This document shows positions 8,283 through 17,022 of a DNA stretch of 64,000 nt, piece by piece. The number at the start of each line of letters is the position of its first letter. Positions within the stretch are counted from its first letter, which is position 1. Both the position numbers and the translations under genes were made by a program. The notes under the pieces were generated by a model. The model was not told the DNA's origin and did not search any database. It saw nothing but the letters and a program-made list of their open reading frames with translations. Origin of the DNA: Frateuria_A yonginensis (GTDB lineage Bacteria > Pseudomonadota > Gammaproteobacteria > Xanthomonadales > Rhodanobacteraceae); NCBI RefSeq assembly GCF_037137055.1, contig NZ_JBBBNY010000002.1, forward strand, positions 62,001-126,000, read 5' to 3'.

Positions 8283-10246
8283 CAGTGGCCGGCTGGCGGC
8301 TCGGTGGTACCGGCCGGCGCGGGCGCACTGGAGGCGCCGGCCGGGATCGGGGTGCGGCTGCCCTCGTCCACCGGCGGGGCGGCCGCGGGCACGTCATCCA
8401 GCTCGAGGCTGCCGGTCAGCGGACGCGCCACGCCGTCCTGGAAACGGGCCCACACCAGCACGCGGCGCACGCGTCCGAACTGGTCCTCGGCGAGCTGGCC
8501 GGTGGCGCCGGGCAGGTAGCTGCCCGGGTGTTCGCGCAGCCAGTCCAGGTAAGGCACCAGGTTCCAGGCATCCATGCCCAGCGCGAACAGCCGCGCCGAG
8601 GTGCCACGTGCGCTCGGCAGCTGGGCGGCGATCGCGGCGTGGTTGGGCAGGCCGGGCTGGGCATCGAACAGCCAGGGTGCGTCGCAGAATTCCACGCCGT
8701 CCAGATCCCGGTTCGCGGCGGCGTCGTCCTCGCCGGCGTAGATGTGCGAGGTGCCGAACACCGGCAGGCCGACGTGCGCGATCTGCAGCTGCGGCAGCAG
8801 CAGCCGCGCCTGCTCCGGGCGCATGCTGATGAAGATGCCGGTATCCCCGTTGGGCACGGACGCGGGGACAGCGGGCGAGACGGTCGTGCCGGCCGGCGCC
8901 GGTGCGGACCCGGGCGGTGCCGGCGAGGTCTCCGGCAGCGGCATGGCCGAGGTCGGCATGCCCAGTCCGGCGATGGTGCTGGCGTAGTTCACCTTGCCCG
9001 TCGGCAGTGTGGCGGTGCCCGCCACGTGGCCGCCGCGTGCCTCCAGCTCCGCCTTGAAGGCGCCGGCTGCGCGCTGGGCGAAATCGTCGTCGGAGACGAT
9101 CACGTAGGCGCCATGCAGGCCGCGCTCGACCATGTGGTCGGCCGCCTGCGCGCCTTCGGTCTCGGGGAGCAGGCCGAACTCGGTCGCGCCGCTGGCGGGC
9201 AGGCTCCGGTCGTCCGGGTGGTTGAGCGCAAGCAGCGGCACCGGCAGCTGCGGCTGGCCGAACACCGCGGCCACCTCGGTCCGGGTGAGCGGCCCCACCA
9301 CCAGCAATGCGCCGTCGCTGGCAGCCTGCTGGTAGGCCTTCACCGCACCGTCGGCGGTGCCGCCGCTGTCGTACACGCGCACGCGGGCACGGGGGGCATG
9401 GGTGCGGGCGGCGTCGGCGTAGGCGGCGAAGAAGCCCTGGCGGATCGCGCCGCTGGCGCCGGCGAAGTTGCCGTCCAGCGGCAGCAGCAGCGCCACCTGC
9501 GTGGGCATGCGGTAGCCCTCGCGCACGTTGGCGTTGGCACCGGGCAACATGGTGCCCACCGGCTGGTCGAGGTCCGGCTGCGGCTGCGCCACCGGCACGC
9601 CGAGCTGGGTCAGCGCCTCGTTGACCCAGGGCAACATGCGGTCGCCCGCCTGCATGGCCGAGGCGCGGCGCTTGAGCGGCCCGACGCCGAGGCGCTGCAG
9701 CAGGTCGAGGATCTGCTTGCGGTTCTGCGTGTGGTCCAGGCCTTGCAGCTGCGGATCCATCTGCACGCGCGTGCGTGCCGCGCCCCACACGTCGCCGCTG
9801 GCCTCCATGGCGCGAGCGCGCAGCTCCAGCAGGCGCAGCTCCAGCGCGGGCGGCACCGGCGTCGGCTGGGTGGTCAGTTGCAGCGCGGTGTGCGCGTCGT
9901 GGCGGGCCAGTGCCAGTTCCGCGCGGAGCAGGTCGTAGCGGGCCGCGTCTTCCGCCTGCAGGCGCTGGCGGCGCACCTGGTCCAGCAGCGGCGCGGCCTG
10001 TCCGATGGCGCCTTCCTCGCGGTAGACCTCCGCGGCGAGCACGCGGTAGTGGTCGGGATCGCGCGTCTGCTGGGCGAGATCGAGGTAGGCCTGGATTGCC
10101 TGGTCGAACTGGCCTTGCCTGGCGAGCTGCTCGGCATGCGCCGCGGCGGCCAGTTCCTGCGGCGTGCGGGTGACGGCGCCGGGGACGCAGGCGGCCAGCG
10201 CCAGGGCGATCAGGAGGCCAAGGCCGGCGGCGCGGAGCAGTCGCAT
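8282..10246 (-). CDS. lpoA: Penicillin-binding protein activator LpoA (outer-membrane lipoprotein)
   Basis: A 654-residue lipoprotein that reaches from the outer membrane to stimulate the class A transpeptidase PBP1A. The signal peptide ends in a lipobox (LALAAC) about 20 residues in. An N-terminal TPR-like helical half (AEQLARQGQFDQAIQAYLDLA) is followed by a periplasmic-binding-protein-like half (VALLLPLDGNFAGASGAIRQGFFAA). ATG 10246 is preferred over an in-frame ATG at 10273: it has AAGGGA upstream, and a -10 hexamer at 10282-10287 would put the transcript start almost on 10273. A Pro/Ala/Ser/Thr-rich linker and tail are present. Confidence 0.88.
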   Translation of the reverse strand: MRLLRAAGLGLLIALALAACVPGAVTRTPQELAAAAHAEQLARQGQFDQAIQAYLDLAQQTRDPDHYRVLAAEVYREEGAIGQAAPLLDQVRRQRLQAEDAARYDLLRAELALARHDAHTALQLTTQPTPVPPALELRLLELRARAMEASGDVWGAARTRVQMDPQLQGLDHTQNRKQILDLLQRLGVGPLKRRASAMQAGDRMLPWVNEALTQLGVPVAQPQPDLDQPVGTMLPGANANVREGYRMPTQVALLLPLDGNFAGASGAIRQGFFAAYADAARTHAPRARVRVYDSGGTADGAVKAYQQAASDGALLVVGPLTRTEVAAVFGQPQLPVPLLALNHPDDRSLPASGATEFGLLPETEGAQAADHMVERGLHGAYVIVSDDDFAQRAAGAFKAELEARGGHVAGTATLPTGKVNYASTIAGLGMPTSAMPLPETSPAPPGSAPAPAGTTVSPAVPASVPNGDTGIFISMRPEQARLLLPQLQIAHVGLPVFGTSHIYAGEDDAAANRDLDGVEFCDAPWLFDAQPGLPNHAAIAAQLPSARGTSARLFALGMDAWNLVPYLDWLREHPGSYLPGATGQLAEDQFGRVRRVLVWARFQDGVARPLTGSLELDDVPAAAPPVDEGSRTPIPAGASSAPAPAGTTEPPAGH

Positions 10247-10281
10247 GGAATGTCCCTTGGTCGTGGTCGACATGGTGAGCG

Positions 10282-10287
10282 ATCATA
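10282..10287 (-). promoter_or_regulatory. Probable -10 box of the lpoA operon (TATGAT)
   Basis: TATGAT on the minus strand lies 35 nt upstream of the chosen lpoA ATG, giving a short leader with an AAGGGA ribosome binding site. It is only 8 nt upstream of the alternative ATG at 10273, which argues against that start. No clear -35 is visible. Confidence 0.4.
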
Positions 10288-10331
10288 GCCGATCGCGTCG
10301 CAGCCCCTTTGCGCGCCGTTCCGGAGTTCCC

Positions 10332-11162
10332 ATGCCTACCGTCCAGCCCGGCAGCCTGTCGGTCGTCGCCACGCCGATCGGCAACCGCGACGACCTCTCC
10401 GCGCGCGCGATCGCCACGCTGCGCGCGGCCGACGTGATCGCGGCGGAAGACACGCGCCACAGCCGTCCGCTGCTGCTCCACCACAACATCGAAGTCCCGC
10501 TGGTCGCGCTGCACGAGCACAACGAGCGCGAAGCGGTCGACGGGCTGGTGCGGCGCATGCTCGACGGGCAATCGGTGGCGCTGATCTCCGACGCGGGCAC
10601 GCCGCTGGTCAGCGACCCGGGCTTCCGGCTGGTGCGCGCGGCGCGCGCGGCCGGGATCCGCTGCGTGCCGGTGCCGGGCGCCTGCGCGGCGATCGCGGCG
10701 CTGTCGGTGGCCGGCCTGCCCAGCGACCGCTTCGTGTTCGAGGGCTTCCTGCCGCCGAAGGCGGCGGCGCGCCGCAGCCGTCTGCAGGAACTGGCCGGCG
10801 AGTCGCGCACGCTGATCTTCTACGAGTCGTCGCATCGCGTGGCCGAGAGCCTGGCCGACATGCGCGCAGCATTCGGCGACCGGCGCGAGGCCGTGCTGGC
10901 GCGCGAGCTGACCAAGCTGTTCGAAACGGTGATCGGCGAGCCGCTAGGCGAACTCGCCGAGCGCGTGGCCGGCGATCCGGACCAGCAGCGTGGCGAGTGC
11001 GTGATCCTGGTGGCCGGCCGTGGCGAGGAGGCGGACGCGCGCCTGGCCGAGGGGCAGCGCGTGTTCGCGTTGCTGCGCGAGGAGCTGCCGCCCGCCAAGG
11101 CAGCCAGGCTGGCGGCGGCGATCACGGGCGCGCCGCGCAAGAGCCTCTACGAGGCGACATGA
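10332..11162 (+). CDS. rsmI: 16S rRNA (cytidine-1402 2'-O)-methyltransferase
   Basis: A 276-residue tetrapyrrole-methylase-fold enzyme that methylates the ribose of C1402 in the 16S rRNA decoding centre using S-adenosylmethionine. It starts with SLSVVATPIGNRDDLS, then AAEDTRHSRPLL, the SAM-site loop SDAGTPLVSDPG, VPVPGACA and FEGFLPPK. ATG 10332 is chosen because it is preceded by CGGAG and places the conserved core about 10 residues in; the open frame continues upstream only across the divergent promoter. It is divergent from lpoA, a widely conserved pairing. rnpB follows on the same strand. Confidence 0.93.
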   Translation: MPTVQPGSLSVVATPIGNRDDLSARAIATLRAADVIAAEDTRHSRPLLLHHNIEVPLVALHEHNEREAVDGLVRRMLDGQSVALISDAGTPLVSDPGFRLVRAARAAGIRCVPVPGACAAIAALSVAGLPSDRFVFEGFLPPKAAARRSRLQELAGESRTLIFYESSHRVAESLADMRAAFGDRREAVLARELTKLFETVIGEPLGELAERVAGDPDQQRGECVILVAGRGEEADARLAEGQRVFALLREELPPAKAARLAAAITGAPRKSLYEAT

Positions 11163-11238
11163 AGCTCGCCCACCGCCGGCTGACCGCGCGCACGGTCGAG
11201 CGGCCCGGTCCGGGGCGCCTTCGGCTACCATGGGCGCC

Positions 11239-11604
<366 letters not shown>

Positions 11605-11638
11605 TTGGGAGGCGCGCTCGGGCGCGTCGCCGGACGAA

Positions 11639-11678
11639 GGCCAGGGCGGCGCGGATGATGGCGCCGCCCTGGCCTTTT
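11639..11678 (+). terminator. Rho-independent terminator after rnpB
   Basis: A perfect 14-bp stem, GGCCAGGGCGGCGC paired with GCGCCGCCCTGGCC across an 8-nt loop, followed by TTTT. Confidence 0.88.
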
Positions 11679-11977
11679 GTTTCCTGCCGTGGCCTACCCG
11701 TCGATCGGTCGGAGCGAGTTTGCGCCCGTGCTCCTTGGCTCTTCCGGCGCCCGGGCTCCCAACGGCATCGGAGCAGGCGCTCCCGCAAGGCCGATGGGTG
11801 CGGGCCTGAACGGCGGATTCATGTCCCGGGCGGCCGGCGGGCCGCAGGCCCGTGACCGGCCTTACGGACCATTTTGAAAAACCCCTAGCTATCAAGCACC
11901 TTCCGGACCTTCCTCGCAAACGGCTGGAAATACGTCCACACTTCCGCCTTTCTCCTTGATTCGCAAGCAAAAATCCC
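11679..11977. other. Non-coding spacer between rnpB terminator and the mra promoter
   Basis: About 300 bases without a supportable gene; open frames here are short and have no conserved character. The right part (from about 11870) turns AT-rich towards the mra promoter. I see no further regulatory motif. Confidence 0.5.
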
Positions 11978-12007
11978 TTGACAGTCTCAGGAGGCGAGAC
12001 GTATCGT
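11978..12007 (+). promoter_or_regulatory. Main promoter of the division/cell-wall cluster (Pmra)
   Basis: A perfect -35 TTGACA at 11978-11983 is followed after 18 bp by TATCGT at 12002-12007 as -10. It sits directly before the MraZ boxes and about 40 nt before the mraZ start. It is the best sigma70 match in the window and should drive the tightly packed cluster up to ftsZ. Confidence 0.75.
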
Positions 12008-12041
12008 GGGACCCTGTGTGAAATCGTGGGAATCAGTGGAG
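12006..12041 (+). promoter_or_regulatory. MraZ operator: four direct repeats with 10-bp period
   Basis: GTGGGA (12006), GTGTGA (12016), GTGGGA (12026) and GTGGAG (12036) recur exactly every 10 bp, on one face of the helix. MraZ is known to bind tandem TGGGN-type repeats upstream of its own gene. The first box overlaps the -10 hexamer and the rest cover the transcript start, so autorepression of the cluster is expected. Confidence 0.8.
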
Positions 12042-12048
12042 TCCACGG

Positions 12049-12495
12049 GTGTTCCAGGGCGAGACCGCCATTACCGTCGATGACAAGGGCCGGCTGGCCA
12101 TCCCGACCGCGTATCGGGAGCTGGTCGCGGGCGCCTGCGCCAATCGGCTGGTGGTCACCTACAACCCGTTCGAGACGGGCTGCCTGTGGCTGTTTCCCTA
12201 CGCCGAATGGGAGCAGGTGCGCGACCAGGTCAACGCCCTGCCCAAGGTCAAGGCCGCCCACCGCGACATGCAGATGAAGCTGGTGGGCGCGGCGACCGTG
12301 GTCGAGCCGGACGGCGCCTCGCGCATCCTGCTGCCGGCCAGCCAGCGTGCCGCCGCCGGCATCGAGAAGAAGGCGGTGCTGCTGGGCATGGGCAACAAGT
12401 TCGAGCTGTGGAGCGAGCAGGCGCATCTGGCCAAGATCCGCCAGACCCTCGGCGAAGACGACATCACTGACGACATGGCGGACCTGCGCCTGTAA
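12049..12495 (+). CDS. mraZ: Transcriptional regulator MraZ
   Basis: A 148-residue AbrB/SpoVT-like protein that forms rings and represses the division/cell-wall operon, including itself. It has two tandem beta-type DNA-binding repeats: VDDKGRLAIPTAYRE near residue 10 and VEPDGASRILLPASQR near residue 85. The GTG start at 12049 gives FQGETAITVD, the usual N-terminus. It is the first gene of the cluster and lies just downstream of its four-box operator. Confidence 0.95.
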   Translation: MFQGETAITVDDKGRLAIPTAYRELVAGACANRLVVTYNPFETGCLWLFPYAEWEQVRDQVNALPKVKAAHRDMQMKLVGAATVVEPDGASRILLPASQRAAAGIEKKAVLLGMGNKFELWSEQAHLAKIRQTLGEDDITDDMADLRL

Positions 12496-12543
12496 GGCGC
12501 GGGTGTTCGGGTGCGGGACGAAGACGGGACGGGAGGGTGCGGC

Positions 12544-13464
12544 GTGGCCGAGTTGCGGCACATCCCGGTGATGCTGGACGAAGCGGTGGAGGGCCTTGCC
12601 GTGCAGGCAGGCGGGCGGTATCTGGATGGCACCTTCGGGCGCGGCGGCCACGCACGCGCGGTGCTGTCGCGCCTGGGTCCCGGCGGCCGGCTGCTGCTGA
12701 TGGACCGCGATCCGGCTGCGATCGCCGCCGCCCGCGTAGCCTTCGCGGGCGACCCGCGGGTCGCCATCCGCCACGGCAATTTCGCCGAACTGGCCGAATG
12801 GGACGAGACCGCCGCCGGCCTGGACGGCGTGCTGCTCGACCTGGGCGTGTCCTCGCCACAGCTGGACGAGGCCGCGCGCGGCTTCAGCTTCATGGCCGAC
12901 GCGCCGCTCGACATGCGCATGGACACCACGCAGGGCGAAGGCGCGGCGGACTTCCTGGCGCGCGCGGACGAGCACGAGATCGCCGACGTGCTGTGGACCT
13001 TCGGCGAGGAGCGCTTCAGCCGCAAGATCGCGCGCGCCATCGTGGCGCGCCGCGCGGAGGCGCCGATCACCCGCACCGGCGAGCTGGCCGCGCTGATCGA
13101 GCGCACCATCGGCCGCCGCGAACCGGGCAAGCACCCGGCCACGCGCAGCTTCCAGGCCCTGCGCATCCGCGTGAACGGCGAGCTGGAGTCGGTGCGGCGT
13201 GGGCTCGAGGCGGCGCTCGAGCGGCTCAAGACCGGCGGCCGGCTGTCGGTGATCAGTTTCCATTCGCTCGAGGACCGCATCGTCAAGCAGTTCATCCGCG
13301 ACCATTCCGGCCGCGTGCAGGGCAGCCGGCGCGGCCCGCCGGTGGCCGCGGCACCGGCGCGGCTCGCCTCCGTCGGCAAGGCACGCTTCCCGTCCGAGCA
13401 GGAGCTCGCGGCCAACCCGCGCGCCCGCTCGGCGGTGCTGCGCGTAGCGGAGAAGCTGGCATGA
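12544..13464 (+). CDS. rsmH: 16S rRNA (cytosine-1402 N4)-methyltransferase
   Basis: A 306-residue SAM-dependent methyltransferase that modifies the base of C1402 in 16S rRNA, the same nucleotide RsmI methylates on its ribose. Key segments are HIPVMLDEAV, DGTFGRGGHA (SAM loop), LLLDLGVSSPQLDEA and SVISFHSLEDRIVK. GTG 12544 is chosen over an in-frame GTG 33 nt upstream because GGGAGG stands 7 nt before it and the conserved sequence begins immediately. The stop overlaps the ftsL ATG (ATGA). Confidence 0.95.
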   Translation: MAELRHIPVMLDEAVEGLAVQAGGRYLDGTFGRGGHARAVLSRLGPGGRLLLMDRDPAAIAAARVAFAGDPRVAIRHGNFAELAEWDETAAGLDGVLLDLGVSSPQLDEAARGFSFMADAPLDMRMDTTQGEGAADFLARADEHEIADVLWTFGEERFSRKIARAIVARRAEAPITRTGELAALIERTIGRREPGKHPATRSFQALRIRVNGELESVRRGLEAALERLKTGGRLSVISFHSLEDRIVKQFIRDHSGRVQGSRRGPPVAAAPARLASVGKARFPSEQELAANPRARSAVLRVAEKLA

Positions 13465-13733
13465 GGGTGCTGGCGGGCGCGGCGCTGGTGCTCCTGCTGC
13501 TGGCCGTGCTGGTCAGCGCCATCGGCGTGGTGTGGGCGCGCCACGAGAGCCGCGTGCTGTTCGTGGAACTGACCCGCCTGCAGAACGAGCGCGACGACCT
13601 CAACATCGAATACGGCCGGCTCGAGCTGGAGCAGGCCACCTGGGCCGAGCCGCGGCGCATCGACCAGGAAGCGCGCAGCAAGCTCGGCATGATCACGCCG
13701 CGTCCGCAGGACATCCAGCTGGTGCGTCGATGA
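13461..13733 (+). CDS. ftsL: Cell division protein FtsL
   Basis: A 90-residue bitopic inner-membrane protein of the FtsQLB divisome subcomplex. One transmembrane segment at about residues 5-25 (GAALVLLLLAVLVSAIGVVW) is followed by a periplasmic leucine-zipper-like coiled coil (FVELTRLQNERDDLNIEYGRL). Both ends overlap neighbours by ATGA, so translation is coupled to rsmH and ftsI. Confidence 0.92.
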   Translation: MRVLAGAALVLLLLAVLVSAIGVVWARHESRVLFVELTRLQNERDDLNIEYGRLELEQATWAEPRRIDQEARSKLGMITPRPQDIQLVRR

Positions 13734-15541
13734 GCCTGCGCCGCCCGATCGCACAGCCGTCCTCCAGCCGCCGCCGTGGCACGGGCCCCAGCCCGCGCAA
13801 GCGCATGGTGCTGGTCGTGGGCGTGCTCTCGCTGGCCTCGCTGGGGTTGGTCGCGCGCGCATTCGACCTGCAGGTGGTACGCAAGCAGTTCTACCAGGAT
13901 CAGGGCGATGCGCGCTTCCTGCGCGAGGTGCCGATCCCGGTCTCGCGCGGCACCATCTTCGACCGCAACGGCGAGCCGCTGGCGGTGTCCACGCCGGTGG
14001 TCTCGATCTGGGCGAATCCGCCGCAGGTGCTGGAGAACCCCGACCGCATCCCCGAGCTGGCCGCCGCGCTGGGCGTGGATGCCGGCGAGCTGCAGGAGCG
14101 CCTGGCCCAGCGCGCCGACCGCGAGTTCGTCTATCTGCGCCGCCAGATGCCGCCGGAGGCGGCGCAGGCGGTGCTCGACCTCGGCATCCCTGGCGTCAAC
14201 GGGCAGCGCGAATACCGCCGCTACTACCCCTCGGGCGAAGTGACCGCGCACGTGCTCGGCTTCACCAACATCGACGACCATGGCCAGGAAGGCCTGGAAC
14301 TGGCCTTCGACGACTGGCTGGCCGGCAAGCCCGGCGCCAAGCGGGTGATCCGCGACCGCCTGGGCCGGGTGGTGGAGGACGTCGAGCAGGTGCGCGAGCC
14401 CAAGCCGGGCAAGAACCTCACGCTCAGCATCGACCGGCGCATCCAGTTTCTCGCCTACAACGAACTGAAGAACGCGCTCACCGAGTTCGATGCCGCCTCC
14501 GGTTCGATGGTGATCCTGGACGTCGGCACCGGCGAGGTGCTGGCGATGGTCAACCTGCCGACCTACAACCCCAACGCGGTAGGCGCCAGCAAGCCGGCCG
14601 AGCGGCGCAACCGCGCCGTCACCGACCTGCTCGAGCCCGGCTCCACGATCAAGCCGATCCTGATGGCCGCGGCGCTGTCCAGCGGCAAGTTCACGCCGAC
14701 CGGCCCGCTGATCGACACCACCGGCGGCCACTGGTTCTTCCAGGGCCACGACATCCACGACACGCACAACTACGGCCTGCTCACGCCCACCGGCGTGATC
14801 ACCAAGTCCAGCAACGTGGGCGCGGCACACATCGCGATGGAGCTCGATACCGAGCTGATGTACGACACCTACCGCGCGTTCGGCTTCGGCAACAGCACCA
14901 ACAGCGGCTTCCCCGGCGAGTCCTCGGGCCTGCTGCGGATCGGCCGCGACTGGCGTCCGCTGGAGAAGGCCATCATGGGCTACGGTTACGGCCTCAGCGT
15001 GACGCCGCTGCAGCTGGCCAACGCCTACGCCACGCTGGCCGACCACGGCGTGATGCACTCGCCCAGCTTCATCAAGGGGGCCGACAACGAGCCCAAGGCG
15101 ATCGTCTCGGCGCAAGTGGCCGACGAGATCGTGCAGATGATGGAGACGGTGACGGCGCCCGGCGGCACCGCGACCACCGCGCGCATCGCCAACTACATCG
15201 TCGCCGGCAAGACCGGCACCGCGCACAAGGCGGCCGCGGGCGGCTATTCGCGCAACAACTACACGGCGGCATTCGCCGGCATGGTGCCCGCCACCCATCC
15301 GCGGCTGGTCGGCGTGGTGATCATCGACGACCCGCAGAAGCGCAGTTACTACGGCGGCATGGTCTCGGCGCCGGTGTTCGCGCGCGTGATGGAGGGTGCT
15401 TTGCGCCTGCTCGACGTGCCGCCGGACAACATCGGCCGCTGGTATGCCGGGGGGCCGTTGATGAGTCCGGACGGCCTGGCCGGCAGCAAGCCACCGACCG
15501 ATCCACCGATCGACGACGCACCGGTGGAGGAGGAGCCGTGA
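13730..15541 (+). CDS. ftsI: Peptidoglycan transpeptidase FtsI (PBP3)
   Basis: A 603-residue class B penicillin-binding protein that cross-links septal peptidoglycan with FtsW. An N-terminal anchor (about residues 28-48) precedes the pedestal domain (VSRGTIFDRNGEPLA) and the transpeptidase domain with the nucleophile in GSTIK (Ser about 305), SSN, and KTGT (Lys about 494). The ATG overlaps the ftsL stop. Slightly longer than E. coli FtsI, mostly by a Pro/Asp/Glu-rich tail after the catalytic domain. Confidence 0.95.
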   Translation: MSLRRPIAQPSSSRRRGTGPSPRKRMVLVVGVLSLASLGLVARAFDLQVVRKQFYQDQGDARFLREVPIPVSRGTIFDRNGEPLAVSTPVVSIWANPPQVLENPDRIPELAAALGVDAGELQERLAQRADREFVYLRRQMPPEAAQAVLDLGIPGVNGQREYRRYYPSGEVTAHVLGFTNIDDHGQEGLELAFDDWLAGKPGAKRVIRDRLGRVVEDVEQVREPKPGKNLTLSIDRRIQFLAYNELKNALTEFDAASGSMVILDVGTGEVLAMVNLPTYNPNAVGASKPAERRNRAVTDLLEPGSTIKPILMAAALSSGKFTPTGPLIDTTGGHWFFQGHDIHDTHNYGLLTPTGVITKSSNVGAAHIAMELDTELMYDTYRAFGFGNSTNSGFPGESSGLLRIGRDWRPLEKAIMGYGYGLSVTPLQLANAYATLADHGVMHSPSFIKGADNEPKAIVSAQVADEIVQMMETVTAPGGTATTARIANYIVAGKTGTAHKAAAGGYSRNNYTAAFAGMVPATHPRLVGVVIIDDPQKRSYYGGMVSAPVFARVMEGALRLLDVPPDNIGRWYAGGPLMSPDGLAGSKPPTDPPIDDAPVEEEP

Positions 15542-17022
15542 GCACGCGCCCCCTCGCCATGCTGGTCCAGGGCTTCGCCGACGCGGGTGCGCTCGGCGAA
15601 CTTGCCGTTTGTGGGCTCGCCCTCGATTCGCGCCAGGTGCGCCCCGGCGAGGCCTTCGTGGCGCTGCGCGGCACCCGCGCACACGGCATCGCCTTCGCCG
15701 CCGAGGCCGTGGTGCGCGGTGCGGCGCTGGTGCTGGCGGAGGCGCCGGTGGTGGCGGGCTTCGCGCCCGGCGTGCCGGTGCTGTGGGTCGACGACCTGCA
15801 CGCGCGACTGGGCGAGATCGCCGCGCGCTTCTACGACCATCCCGCGCGCGCGCTGCGGATCGTCGGCGTCACCGGCACCAACGGCAAGACCTCCACCGTG
15901 CAGCTGATCGTCCAGGCGCTGTCCCGCCTGGGCCACCGCGCCGCAAGCATCGGCACGCTCGGCGCCGGCCTGCACGGCGCGCTGGACGAAGGCGAGCGCA
16001 CCACGCCGGACGCGATCAACGTGCAGCGCCTGCTGGCGCGGTTCCGCGACCAGGGGGCCCGCTACGTGGCGATGGAGGTCTCCTCGCATGCGCTGGAGCA
16101 GGGCCGCGTGGGCGCGGTCGATTTCGAGATCGCCGCCTTCACCAACCTGACCCGGGACCACCTGGACTACCACCGCACGATGGAGGCCTACGGTGCCGCC
16201 AAGGCGAAGCTGTTCGCCTTCCCGACGCTCAAGGCCGCGGTCGTCAACGTGGACGACGCGTTCGGGCGCGAGCTGGCCGGGCGGTTGCCGGCGGGCGTGA
16301 GGGCGCTGCGCACCAGCATGGCCGGTGCCTCCGGGGCCGAGATCGTGGCGCAGGCCGTCGCCACCTCCGCCGAGGGCCTGGCTTTCGAACTGCGCACGCC
16401 GTGGGGCGCGCATTCGATCCGGAGCGCGTTGCTCGGCCGCTTCAACGTCGCCAACCTGCTGGCCGTGGTCGCCTGTCTCGGCGCCCTGGGCGAGCCGTTC
16501 GCGCGCAGCGTCGAGGCGGTCGAGGCGCTGGCGCCGGTCAACGGGCGCATGAACCGCCTGGGCGGCGACGGCCGCCAGCCGCTGGTGGTGGTCGACTACG
16601 CACACACACCCGATGCGCTGGAGCAGGCGCTGACCGCACTGCGCGCGCACTGCCGCGGCCGGCTGATCTGCGTGTTCGGCTGCGGCGGCGAGCGCGACGC
16701 CGGCAAGCGCCCGCAGATGGGCGCCATCGCCGAGCGCCTGGCTGACGCGGCGATCGTCACCGACGACAACCCGCGCAGCGAAAACGGCGACCTGATCGTC
16801 GAGCAGATCCTGGCCGGCATGCGCGGCCCGGCGACGGTCCAGCGCGACCGTGCCGCCGCCATCGGCATGGCAATCGCGCAGGCCGGCGCCGGGGACGTGG
16901 TGCTGATCGCCGGCAAGGGCCATGAAACCTACCAGGAGGGCGCGGGCGGCAAGCGGCCGTTCGACGATCTCGCGGTGGCGCGCGCCGCACTCGCCGCGCC
17001 TGCACGGGAGAACCACGCATGA
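15538..17022 (+). CDS. murE: UDP-MurNAc-tripeptide synthetase MurE (meso-diaminopimelate adding)
   Basis: A 494-residue cytoplasmic ATP ligase that adds the third stem-peptide residue. It has the P-loop VTGTNGKTSTV near residue 115 and the substrate-selecting motif DNPR at residues 410-413, which marks meso-diaminopimelate specificity. KGHETYQ lies near the C-terminus. The GTG start overlaps the ftsI stop (GTGA). Length is normal for the family. Confidence 0.95.
   Translation: MSTRPLAMLVQGFADAGALGELAVCGLALDSRQVRPGEAFVALRGTRAHGIAFAAEAVVRGAALVLAEAPVVAGFAPGVPVLWVDDLHARLGEIAARFYDHPARALRIVGVTGTNGKTSTVQLIVQALSRLGHRAASIGTLGAGLHGALDEGERTTPDAINVQRLLARFRDQGARYVAMEVSSHALEQGRVGAVDFEIAAFTNLTRDHLDYHRTMEAYGAAKAKLFAFPTLKAAVVNVDDAFGRELAGRLPAGVRALRTSMAGASGAEIVAQAVATSAEGLAFELRTPWGAHSIRSALLGRFNVANLLAVVACLGALGEPFARSVEAVEALAPVNGRMNRLGGDGRQPLVVVDYAHTPDALEQALTALRAHCRGRLICVFGCGGERDAGKRPQMGAIAERLADAAIVTDDNPRSENGDLIVEQILAGMRGPATVQRDRAAAIGMAIAQAGAGDVVLIAGKGHETYQEGAGGKRPFDDLAVARAALAAPARENHA

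Noticed and set aside
10247..10273. An lpoA start at ATG 10273
   Set aside because: It would lie almost on the predicted transcript start and adds nine non-signal residues; ATG 10246 has a ribosome binding site and begins the lipoprotein signal peptide.
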